64,000 nucleotides of DNA from the NCBI RefSeq assembly GCF_014192745.1, contig NZ_JACHYJ010000002.1:372001-436000 (forward strand), written 5' to 3'. Positions 49,630 to 57,906 of the stretch are shown one piece after another; position 1 is the stretch's first letter; every line of letters starts with the position of its first letter. The notes under the pieces were generated by a model. That model searched no databases. It had not been told where the DNA came from and worked only from the letters and a program-made list of their open reading frames with translations. The translations under genes were made by a program, and so were the position numbers. Source of the stretch: Luteimonas sp. RC10 (GTDB lineage Bacteria > Pseudomonadota > Gammaproteobacteria > Xanthomonadales > Xanthomonadaceae).

Positions 49630-50682
49630 ATGACCAAGACCGCAATGCGCTTCCCCGCGGAGTGGGAACCCCAGTCCGCGATCCTGATCGCCTGGCCGAC
49701 CGAAGACACCGACTGGGCCGAGCGCCTGGGCGAGGTCGAGGACACCTATATCGCGCTGGTCGCGGCCATTACCCGCTTCCAACCGGTGCTGATCTGCGTG
49801 CCCGACGAGGACGTCCAGAGCTACGCCTATGTACGCCTGGCCTCCAACCGCGTCGATATGGACCGCGTGCGCTTCGTCGAGGCGGCCTACGACGATACCT
49901 GGCTGCGCGATTCGGGGCCGATCACGCTCGTCGGCGGCGATGCGGGCGGCGATGCGTTCGTCCTCAACGACTTCCGCTTCACCGGCTGGGGCGGCAAGTT
50001 CGAGGCCAGCCGCGACGACCTGCTGGTCGGGCACCTGCATGCGACCGGGCTGTTCGAAGGCCGCGCCCAGCGCCGGCAGATCGACTTCGCATTGGAGGGC
50101 GGCGCGATCGAGACCGACGGGGCCGGCACGCTGCTCACGACCTGGCGCTGCCTGCACGAGCGCCACCCCGAGACCTCGCGTGAGGTACTGAGCGCGCGGC
50201 TGGCGGACTGGCTGGCGCAGGACCGCGTGCTGTGGCTCGACCACGGCTACCTCGAGGGCGACGACACCGATGCCCACATCGACACGCTCGCCCGGTTCGC
50301 GCCGGACGATGCGATCGTCTTCCAGGCCTGCGACGACACGAACGACCCGCATCACGCCGAACTGCAGGCGATGGCCGACGAGATCGCGGCACTGCGCACG
50401 TCCAAGGGCACGCCGTACCGGCTGTTCCCGCTGCCCTGGGCGCAGCCGATCCTCGACCAGGGACGTCGCCTTGCCGCCAGCTATGCGAACTATCTGATTC
50501 TCAACGGCGCGGTGCTGATGCCCGCCTATGGCGACCCGGCCGACGAGGCCGCCGCCGCCGTGCTGGCGCAGGCGTATCCGGGACGCGAGATCGTGCAGGT
50601 GCCCTGTCGTCCGCTGATCTGGCAGAACGGCAGCCTGCACTGCATCACCATGCAGTTGCCGCAGGGGCTGCTCGCAGGCTGA
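49630..50682 (+). CDS. aguA: Agmatine deiminase
   Basis: The 350-residue enzyme converts agmatine to N-carbamoylputrescine plus ammonia. It has the family start MRFPAEWEPQSAILIAWP, the DTWLRDSGPI segment (about 90-99), FALEGGAIETDG (about 153-164), DHGYLEGDDTDAHIDT (about 205-220) with catalytic His/Asp, and the nucleophilic Cys in NGSLHCITMQ near the C-terminus. These are the guanidino-group-modifying enzyme hallmarks. It shares a cluster with aguB, two genes downstream, so both steps of putrescine synthesis are local. Confidence 0.95.
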   Translation: MTKTAMRFPAEWEPQSAILIAWPTEDTDWAERLGEVEDTYIALVAAITRFQPVLICVPDEDVQSYAYVRLASNRVDMDRVRFVEAAYDDTWLRDSGPITLVGGDAGGDAFVLNDFRFTGWGGKFEASRDDLLVGHLHATGLFEGRAQRRQIDFALEGGAIETDGAGTLLTTWRCLHERHPETSREVLSARLADWLAQDRVLWLDHGYLEGDDTDAHIDTLARFAPDDAIVFQACDDTNDPHHAELQAMADEIAALRTSKGTPYRLFPLPWAQPILDQGRRLAASYANYLILNGAVLMPAYGDPADEAAAAVLAQAYPGREIVQVPCRPLIWQNGSLHCITMQLPQGLLAG

Positions 50683-50770
50683 GCTGCGCAGCCCCGGGCG
50701 GGCATGACCAACGGCACTGGAGCTTGACTACACGTGTCGCCACTCTGGCCCGCCGCCTGGAGTGCTTTCG

Positions 50771-51973
50771 ATGCCCCGCCCCGTGCTCGCCGCTCTCGCG
50801 GCCTTGCTGTTGTCCGCCACGGCGCTGGCGTCCGCGCCGGGCCAGGACACCCCCGCCGATGCACTGGCCCGGTTGCAGGCGGCCTCCACGGCCGCCGAAT
50901 CCGATGCGTTGCTGATCGTCCACGACGGTCGCGTGCTGGTCGACACCGCCACTGACCCGGCGCGCGCGCCGATCGAACTGATGTCGGCGACCAAGTCGGT
51001 AGTGGCGCTGGGCGTGGGCCTGCTGCTGGCCGATGGCAAGCTGGACTCGCTCGACACCCCCGTCCACACCTTCTTCCCCGAGTGGGCCCAGGGGCGCAAA
51101 CGCGACATCACCGTGCGCATGCTGCTCGACCACACCTCGGGCCTGCAGAACGCGCCCAACGCCGGCGAGGAGATCTACCCGGCCCCCGACGCCGTACAGC
51201 TCGCGCTCGCCGCCGAACTGTCGACGCCGCCGGGCGAGGTCTTCGCCTACAACAACAAGGCGACCAACCTGCTGGCCGGCCTGATCGGCAAGGCGGCGGG
51301 ACGTCCGATGGACGTCTATCTGAACGAGCGGCTGTTCCAGCCGTTGGGCATCGTGCCAGGCCCCTGGTACCGGGACGTGTCGGGCCAGCCGCATGGCATG
51401 GCCGGCCTGCCGCTGACCGCGCACGACGCGGCCAAGATCGGCCGTCTGCTGCTCGACGATGGCGTGACCCCGGACGGCAAGCGTCTGCTGCCCGAAGGGT
51501 TCGTCACCGCGCTGTTCACGCCGGGACCGCATTCGGCGCGCGTGGGCCTGCTGTGGTGGCGGATCCCGGCCTGGCAGGTCCTGCGCCTGCGCCCCGAGGC
51601 CATCGATGCCGCCCGCACGCGCGGGGCCGACCCGCGCTGGATCGAGGCTCTGGCGCAACTGCGCGACAAGCCGCTGGCAGGCACCGCCGGCCTGCGGACC
51701 GCGCTCGGCGAGCTGCTGGGCGACGACTGGCCGGCGATCTACGCCCGCGAGGTCAGCGAACGCGGCATCGCGCGCGCGGACCTGTTCGACGAGGACACCG
51801 GGCCGGTGGTGGCCTACGCCGCCGAGGGCTTCCTCGGACAGTACATCGTCGTCGTGCCCGACAAGCGCCTGGTCGCGGTGCGGCAGATCCGGCGCCGCGA
51901 CACCCCGCATGCACCGGCGCTGGACTATCCGAGCTTCACCGCCGACGTTGTCGCGCTCGCAGCCACGCTTTGA
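50771..51973 (+). CDS. Serine beta-lactamase-like hydrolase (class C/esterase fold), exported
   Basis: The 400-residue protein has a signal peptide (LAALAALLLSATALA). It carries S-x-x-K at Ser72-Lys75 (MSATKSV), Y-x-N in FAYNNKATN (about 160), and GLLWWRIP near residue 258. These match family S12-type serine hydrolases and penicillin-binding-like esterases rather than a proven beta-lactamase. The substrate is unknown. It is inserted between aguA and aguB, which normally lie side by side. The ATG at 50771 gives the signal peptide; a GTG 9 nt upstream is also in frame. Confidence 0.82.
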   Translation: MPRPVLAALAALLLSATALASAPGQDTPADALARLQAASTAAESDALLIVHDGRVLVDTATDPARAPIELMSATKSVVALGVGLLLADGKLDSLDTPVHTFFPEWAQGRKRDITVRMLLDHTSGLQNAPNAGEEIYPAPDAVQLALAAELSTPPGEVFAYNNKATNLLAGLIGKAAGRPMDVYLNERLFQPLGIVPGPWYRDVSGQPHGMAGLPLTAHDAAKIGRLLLDDGVTPDGKRLLPEGFVTALFTPGPHSARVGLLWWRIPAWQVLRLRPEAIDAARTRGADPRWIEALAQLRDKPLAGTAGLRTALGELLGDDWPAIYAREVSERGIARADLFDEDTGPVVAYAAEGFLGQYIVVVPDKRLVAVRQIRRRDTPHAPALDYPSFTADVVALAATL

Positions 51974-52064
51974 CGCGCTCTGAACGGCGGTGGCCGGCGC
52001 GCGGGCGCACGCGCTCATCCGCGTTAGCATGGTCGGCCTTTTCAAGTCCCGCATCGCTGCCGCC

Positions 52065-52967
52065 ATGACCCGCAAGACCACCCTGCCCGTCGCGCTGATC
52101 CAGGAACGCGCCATCATCGATCGCGGCGCCGACAACGCCGAGGCCAACCTGTCGATCATCGAGACGCGCGTGCGCGAGGCGGCGCGCCAAGGCGCGCGGC
52201 TGGTGCTGCTGCAGGAACTGCACAACGGCGCGTACTTCTGCCAGGAGGAGAACGTCGACGCGTTCGACCTGGCCGAGCCGATCCCCGGCCCGAGCACCGA
52301 GCGCCTGTCCGCGCTCGCCCGCCAGCATCAGGTGGTGCTGGTGAGCTCGCTGTTCGAGCGCCGCGCCGCCGGCCTGTATCACAACACCGGGGTGGTGTTC
52401 GACGCCGACGGCAGCCTGGCGGGCAAGTACCGCAAGATGCACATCCCCGACGATCCGGGCTTCTACGAGAAGTTCTATTTCACCCCGGGCGATCTGGGAT
52501 TCAAGCCGATCGACACCTCGGTCGGCCGGCTCGGCCTGCTGGTGTGCTGGGACCAGTGGTACCCCGAGGCCGCCCGGCTGATGGCGCTGGCCGGCGCGGA
52601 CCTGCTGCTCTACCCCACCGCGATCGGCTGGGATCCGGGCGACGACGACGCCGAGAAGACCCGCCAGCGCGATGCCTGGATTCTCAGCCACCGCGGGCAC
52701 GCGGTGGCCAATGGCCTGCCGGTGCTCTCGTGCAACCGGGTCGGCCACGAGCCCTCACCGCTGGGTGCGGCCGGCATCGACTTCTGGGGCAACAGCCACG
52801 TGCTCGGCCCGCAGGGCGAGTTCCTTGCGCAGGCCGGCGGCGATCCGACGCTGCTGACCTGCGAGGTGGATCTGGGGCGCAGCGAGCATGTGCGCCGGAT
52901 CTGGCCGTTCCTTCGCGACCGCAGGATCGACGCCTACGGCGATCTGCTCAAGCGCTATATCGACTGA
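52065..52967 (+). CDS. aguB: N-carbamoylputrescine amidase
   Basis: The 300-residue nitrilase-superfamily enzyme hydrolyses N-carbamoylputrescine to putrescine, carbon dioxide and ammonia. The catalytic Glu, Lys and Cys are seen in LQELHNGAYFCQE (about 44-56), KYRKMHIPDD (about 121-130) and GLLVCWDQWYPE (about 156-167), and the long family signature HIPDDPGFYEKFYF is present. The ATG at 52065 gives MTRKTTLPVALIQE, the natural start; the frame is open to 51990. The next gene starts 5 nt after its stop. Confidence 0.95.
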   Translation: MTRKTTLPVALIQERAIIDRGADNAEANLSIIETRVREAARQGARLVLLQELHNGAYFCQEENVDAFDLAEPIPGPSTERLSALARQHQVVLVSSLFERRAAGLYHNTGVVFDADGSLAGKYRKMHIPDDPGFYEKFYFTPGDLGFKPIDTSVGRLGLLVCWDQWYPEAARLMALAGADLLLYPTAIGWDPGDDDAEKTRQRDAWILSHRGHAVANGLPVLSCNRVGHEPSPLGAAGIDFWGNSHVLGPQGEFLAQAGGDPTLLTCEVDLGRSEHVRRIWPFLRDRRIDAYGDLLKRYID

Positions 52968-52972
52968 CGCCG

Positions 52973-53518
52973 GTGGCCGCCCCCACCTCCGGCGTCCTGA
53001 TCCGCGACGCGACCGACGGCGACCTGGACGCGATCGCCGCGCTTTATGCGCGGGAGGTCGTCGACGGCGTGGCCACCTACGAGTACGACGCGCCGGACAG
53101 CGACGAGATGCGCCGACGCTGGGCGGCGCTGCGCCAGGCCGGCTTTCCGTATCTGGTCGCAGAGCTCGACGGCCGCTTTGCCGGCTATGCCTATGCCGGC
53201 AGTTTCCGCGCGCGCATCGGCTATCGCTTCACCGTCGAAAGCTCGGTCTACATCGTGCCGGCGGTGCACGGCCAGGGCGTCGGACGTCGGCTGATGGAGG
53301 CGCTGATCGAGTCCTGCGCGCAGCGTGGCTTCCGCCAGATGATCGCGGTGATCGGCCCGCCGCAGGACGGCCCGTCGGTCCGGTTCCACGCGCGCCTGGG
53401 CTTTGAGACCGTCGGCGTGCTGCCCGGCTCGGGCCGCAAGCATGGCCGCTGGCTCGACACCATCTTGATGCAACGCGCGCTGGGCGCCGGCGCCACCACC
53501 CCACCCGAAGACGAATGA
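52973..53518 (+). CDS. GNAT acetyltransferase of the phosphinothricin/methionine-sulfone (MnaT) type
   Basis: The 181-residue enzyme starts GVLIRDATDGDLDAIAALYAREV. It has the acetyl-CoA loop HGQGVGRRLMEALIES (about 97-112), the QMIAVIGPPQDGPSVRFHARLGF segment (split here: QMIAVIGPP and SVRFHARLGF), and the C-terminal KHGRWLDTILMQR. This is the YncA/Pat family pattern. Likely substrates are methionine sulfone or similar amino acids. It has a GTG start at 52973, 5 nt after the aguB stop; the next gene follows at 4 nt. Confidence 0.86.
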   Translation: MAAPTSGVLIRDATDGDLDAIAALYAREVVDGVATYEYDAPDSDEMRRRWAALRQAGFPYLVAELDGRFAGYAYAGSFRARIGYRFTVESSVYIVPAVHGQGVGRRLMEALIESCAQRGFRQMIAVIGPPQDGPSVRFHARLGFETVGVLPGSGRKHGRWLDTILMQRALGAGATTPPEDE

Positions 53519-53522
53519 CCCG

Positions 53523-54734
53523 ATGACCGATTCCGCCGCCCCCTCGTCCTGGCAGACGCAGCCGCACGCGATCGTCGAGCGCGACGGTGTGCGCTACACG
53601 CTGCTGGGTACCGCCCACGTCTCGAAAGTCAGCGTGGAGGCGGTCGAGGATGCGATCGGCAGCGGCGCATTCGACACGGTCGCGGTCGAACTCGACCCGC
53701 AGCGCCTGCAGGCGATCACCGACCCCGACGCGCTGGGCAAGCTCAATCTGGTCGACGTGATCCGCAAGGGCCGGGTCGCGCTGTTTGCCGCCAATCTGGC
53801 GCTGTCGGCCTACCAGCGCAGGCTCGCCGAGCAGCTCGGCATCGAACCGGGCGCCGAGCTCAAGCGCGCCGTCGCGCTCGCCGATGCCCGCGGCCTGCCG
53901 GTCGCACTGATCGACCGCGATGTCGGCCTGACCTTCCGCCGCACCTCGGCACGGCTCGGGCTGCTGGGCAAGCTCCGGCTCGGCAGCAGCCTGATGTCGG
54001 GCCTGCTGACCAACGAGGAAATGGGCGAGGACGAGATCGAGAAGCTCAAGCAGGGCGACATGCTCGAGTCGAGCTTCGGTGATTTTGCCCGCAGCGATCC
54101 CAAGCTCTACGAGACCATCATCGCCGAGCGCGACCGCTACATGGCCGCGCGCCTGCGCGGCGATGTCGGTCAGGCCCGCGAAGTGCTGGCGGTCGTCGGC
54201 GCCGGCCACCTGGCCGGCATCGCGCGCCACCTCGCCGAGGATACCCAGGCGCCGTCGGCGATTCGGACCGAGCTGGAGCAGGCGCCGAGTACGCGCCGGT
54301 TCCCGTGGTTCACCACCCTGTTGATGGCGCTGATCCTGGCGATGATCGGCTGGGGCTACTGGCATGGCGGCGCCGACGTCGGCCGCCAGTTGCTCGAGGA
54401 ATGGGTGTTGATCACCGCCGTATTCGCGGCGCTGGGCGCGATTGCCGCCGCCGCGCATCCGCTGGGTATCCTGGCCGCGGCGATTGCCGCGCCGCTCAAG
54501 CCGTTCCGCCCACCGGGCGTGTCGCCCGGTCTGTTCAGTGCGCTGATCGAGGCGCACATGCGCAAGCCCGCCTACGGCGACTTCCTGGCCCTGCGCGACG
54601 ATGCCGGCACGTTCCGCGGCTGGTACCGCAACCGCGTCTCGCGGACGATCCTCAACTTCCTGTTCACCAACCTGGGATCGAGCATCGGCGTGTGGGTGGC
54701 CGGTCTTCGGATCTTCGGCAAGCTGCTGCACTGA
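53523..54734 (+). CDS. TraB/PrgY-family protein, membrane-anchored
   Basis: The 403-residue protein has a TraB domain (about 15-240) with YTLLGTAHVSKVSVE (the G-x-x-H motif) and VVGAGHLAGIARHL, plus several hydrophobic segments near the C-terminus (about 260-350: FTTLLMALILAMIGWGYW, WVLITAVFAALGAIAAAAH). In other bacteria members inhibit pheromone or are metalloprotease-like (Tiki/TraB fold). The substrate is unknown. It starts 4 nt after the GNAT stop and completes a tight cluster. The two-helix C-terminal tail is usual for the bacterial family. Confidence 0.88.
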   Translation: MTDSAAPSSWQTQPHAIVERDGVRYTLLGTAHVSKVSVEAVEDAIGSGAFDTVAVELDPQRLQAITDPDALGKLNLVDVIRKGRVALFAANLALSAYQRRLAEQLGIEPGAELKRAVALADARGLPVALIDRDVGLTFRRTSARLGLLGKLRLGSSLMSGLLTNEEMGEDEIEKLKQGDMLESSFGDFARSDPKLYETIIAERDRYMAARLRGDVGQAREVLAVVGAGHLAGIARHLAEDTQAPSAIRTELEQAPSTRRFPWFTTLLMALILAMIGWGYWHGGADVGRQLLEEWVLITAVFAALGAIAAAAHPLGILAAAIAAPLKPFRPPGVSPGLFSALIEAHMRKPAYGDFLALRDDAGTFRGWYRNRVSRTILNFLFTNLGSSIGVWVAGLRIFGKLLH

Positions 54735-54819
54735 CCGCCGCGGACACGCAGGTCCGGCGCCGACCACCGGATCTCAAGACGGCATGGCCCGCGCCGCCGA
54801 GCGACGCGGACCACGGAGG

Positions 54820-57800
54820 CTACGACGCCGTGGATACGCTCGCCGGCACGCCCCGTGCGCGGCGGAGCATGCGCGCCGTGCCGTGCCGCAGGTCGTCGAG
54901 AATCGCGTAGATCGTCGGCAGGAACAGCAGGCTGACCACGGTCGAGAACGCCAACCCGCCGGCAACCGCACGCGCCATCGGCGAGTACGCCAGACCACCG
55001 AGGACGACAGTGTCGCTGAGCGAGATCGGCACCATCGCCAGGATCGCGGTGCCCATTGTCATCATGATCGGGCGCAAGCGCTCGCGACTGCCCTCCACCA
55101 GCGCTTCCAGGCGCGGCATGCCGCGTCGGCGCAGGTTGTTGATGTGCTCGACCATGATGATGCCGTTGTTCACGACCACGCCCATCAGCACCAGGATGCC
55201 GATGAAGGCCATCACCGTGAACGCGGTGCCCGTGAGCCAGAACAGCCAGAACACGCCGAACACCGAGAACAGCACGCAGCTCATGATCGCCGCCGGGAAC
55301 AGCAGCGATTCGAACACCGCCGCCATCACCACGTAGATCATGATCACCGCGATCAGCAGGTTGAACAGCATCTGCTGGCTGGCTGCCGCATCGTCCTCGA
55401 AGCCGCTGCCCGAGAAGCTGTACCCGTAGCCGGCGGGGAACGCGACCGTGTCCAGCGTCTGCTCCAGCGCCTTGCGGGCGTCGGGCATCGTGGTTCCACC
55501 GGCAAGGTTGGCCTGCAGCGTCAACGACGTCTGCCGGTCGTTGCGGGTGATCTTGCTGGAGGAGGGCTCGACGCGCATCTCGACCAGGCTGGTCAGCGGT
55601 ACGCTGCGACCATCGGGCGCGCGGACCATGAACGCGGCGATATCGGCCTCGCTGTAGGTCTCCGCGCCCGCGAAGCGCACCCACACCGGCACCTCGTCGT
55701 CGCCACGCCGGAACTCGCGCAACTGGCTGCCGCGCAGGGCCAGGCCGACGAAGTTCGACACCTGCTCGGCCGAGAATCCAAAGGCGGCCGCACGGTCGCG
55801 ATCGACGCTGATCCGAAGCTCGTGGTTGAGATCGCCCGAGTCCACGCGCACGTCGCGCAGCGCCGGATTGGCCGCCAGGATCGGGATCACGCCATCGGCG
55901 ATCTCGCGCAGGACCTGGGTCGAATCGCCGACCAGTTGCACCTGCACACCCTGGCTGCCGCCGGCCCCGCCACCGCCGCCCCCACCGCCGCCGCCACGCA
56001 CGCCCACATCGGCGCGCGCGGACTTGGGCAGCGCCTCGCTGATCGCGTCCGACAGCACCCGGGTGTCCCCCACATCGTCATTGAACGTGATGATCGTGCC
56101 CGAGTCGCCGCCCTCACCGAACCACGAATAGAGCTGCCGGATCCGATACTGCTCTCGGTGCTCGTCGAGGAACGTCTCGTAGCGACGCACCTCCTCGGAG
56201 CGCTGCTGCAGGTTGTAGCTGCCCTTCCACTGGTAGTAGAGCTGGATTTCCTTGCCGCCGCCGCTGTCGCCGAACATATCGAACTTGATCTGGCTCATCG
56301 GCAGCAGGCTCAACGCCACCACCAAGGCGATGCCGGCCACCGACCAGCCCCGGTGCTGCAGCGACCAGCGCAGCACCCGCGCATAGCCGCGCTGCATGCG
56401 CGGGATCAGCCCATTGGGCCGCGAGACCGCCGGCGGCGTCTTCATGCGCGCCGACATCATCGGGATCAGACTCACGGCGACCAGCCACGAGGCCAGCAAC
56501 GACACCGAAATGGTGATCGCCAGCTGGTTCATGAAGATGCTGATGTTGTTGGTCTCGCCCAGCATGTTGGGCACGAACACGATGCAGTGGCACAGCGTGC
56601 CGGCCGACAGCGCGATCGCGACGTGCCGCGTACCCAGCACCGAGGCCAGCCAGGGCTGGTCGGGCATGCGTTCGCGTTCCTGGTAGATGCTCTCCACCAC
56701 CACCACGGCATTGTCGACGAGCATGCCGACCGCCAGCAGCAAGCCCATCAGCGACAGCACGTTGAGCGTGACATCGAAGAAATGCATGAAGCCCAGGGTG
56801 ATGATGAAGCAGATCGGGATCGCCAGCGTCACCATCAGCGTCGATGGCCAGTGACGCAGGAAGAAGTACAGCACGACGATCGACAGCACCAGACCGATCG
56901 CGCCCGCCTCGACCAGTTCCAGCAGCGAGGACGTCACTTCCTCACCCATGTTCTGGATGACCTTGACGTCGATGCCCTCCAGCCCCGGTTCGCTGCGCGC
57001 GGTCTCGACTTCGGCCAGCACGGTACGCGCGACCTCGACGAGGTTGGCGTCGCGCTCCTTGAAGATTTCCAGCCCCACCGCCGCGCGCCCGTCGAGGCGC
57101 CGGCCGTAATCCATGCGCTGCGGCTTGAAGCGCACATCGGCGATATCCGACAGCCGCAGCCCCTTCTGGTCGATCACCAGGTCACGTAGTTGCTGAAGGT
57201 CCTGGATCTCACCCAGCGGCTGCACCCGCAGGCGCTGCCCGCCATCGAGAATCTGGCCGGCCGAGACCGAGAAGTTCAATGCGCGCAGGCGGGTGGCCAG
57301 GGCGTTGAGTTCGATGCCGTGTGCGGTCAGGCGATCGGGCTGGACCGCGATCTCGACTTCGTTCGGCGCCGCGCCACTGATCTCCACCCGCGCCACACCG
57401 GGCACCCGTTCGAGCCGGCGCTTGAGCTGCCGGTCGATCATTTCGTAACTGCCCGACAGGTCGACATTGGCGGCCAGCCGCAGGCGCAGCACCGCCTCGT
57501 CGCTGGTCGTCCACTTGTGGACGAAATAGCGACGAAAGTCGTCGGGCAGGTCGCTGCGGATCGCGTCGATCTTCTCGCGCGCCTCGGCCGCGCTGATCGC
57601 GATGTCGCGGTCCCAGTCCGAGAACTGCAGCAAGACGCCCGCACCATCCGCGCTCGCCTCGCCGCGCATGCGCTTGATCCCACCCATCGTCGCCAGCGCT
57701 TCCTCGGCCGGGCGCAGCAGATTCTGCTCGGCTTCCGCCGGCGTCGAGCCGGCATACGGCATCTGCACGTAGAGGATCGGCATCGTCAGATCGGGCAACG

Positions 57801-57906
57801 CCTCCAGCGGCAGGCGGACCGCGGCAATCAGACCGATCACCACCATCGAGACGAAACACATGATGGTGGTGACCGGGCGACGCAGGCTCAGCTCGGCGAT
57901 GCTCAT
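54820..57906 (-). CDS. RND efflux permease (second of pair), HAE1 type
   Basis: The 1,028-residue inner-membrane proton-driven exporter has 12 hydrophobic helices (first near 11-30) and the TM4 proton-relay segment GLLLAVGMLVDNAVVVVES, with Asp in VGMLVDNA. Two large periplasmic loops are present. Length is standard for AcrB-like permeases. An unusual run of ten glycines occurs at about residues 637-646 in the second periplasmic loop (coding DNA 55955-55998). Its start overlaps the first permease stop by 4 nt (57903-57906). No outer-membrane channel gene is in this window. Confidence 0.93.
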   Translation of the reverse strand: MSIAELSLRRPVTTIMCFVSMVVIGLIAAVRLPLEALPDLTMPILYVQMPYAGSTPAEAEQNLLRPAEEALATMGGIKRMRGEASADGAGVLLQFSDWDRDIAISAAEAREKIDAIRSDLPDDFRRYFVHKWTTSDEAVLRLRLAANVDLSGSYEMIDRQLKRRLERVPGVARVEISGAAPNEVEIAVQPDRLTAHGIELNALATRLRALNFSVSAGQILDGGQRLRVQPLGEIQDLQQLRDLVIDQKGLRLSDIADVRFKPQRMDYGRRLDGRAAVGLEIFKERDANLVEVARTVLAEVETARSEPGLEGIDVKVIQNMGEEVTSSLLELVEAGAIGLVLSIVVLYFFLRHWPSTLMVTLAIPICFIITLGFMHFFDVTLNVLSLMGLLLAVGMLVDNAVVVVESIYQERERMPDQPWLASVLGTRHVAIALSAGTLCHCIVFVPNMLGETNNISIFMNQLAITISVSLLASWLVAVSLIPMMSARMKTPPAVSRPNGLIPRMQRGYARVLRWSLQHRGWSVAGIALVVALSLLPMSQIKFDMFGDSGGGKEIQLYYQWKGSYNLQQRSEEVRRYETFLDEHREQYRIRQLYSWFGEGGDSGTIITFNDDVGDTRVLSDAISEALPKSARADVGVRGGGGGGGGGGAGGSQGVQVQLVGDSTQVLREIADGVIPILAANPALRDVRVDSGDLNHELRISVDRDRAAAFGFSAEQVSNFVGLALRGSQLREFRRGDDEVPVWVRFAGAETYSEADIAAFMVRAPDGRSVPLTSLVEMRVEPSSSKITRNDRQTSLTLQANLAGGTTMPDARKALEQTLDTVAFPAGYGYSFSGSGFEDDAAASQQMLFNLLIAVIMIYVVMAAVFESLLFPAAIMSCVLFSVFGVFWLFWLTGTAFTVMAFIGILVLMGVVVNNGIIMVEHINNLRRRGMPRLEALVEGSRERLRPIMMTMGTAILAMVPISLSDTVVLGGLAYSPMARAVAGGLAFSTVVSLLFLPTIYAILDDLRHGTARMLRRARGVPASVSTAS

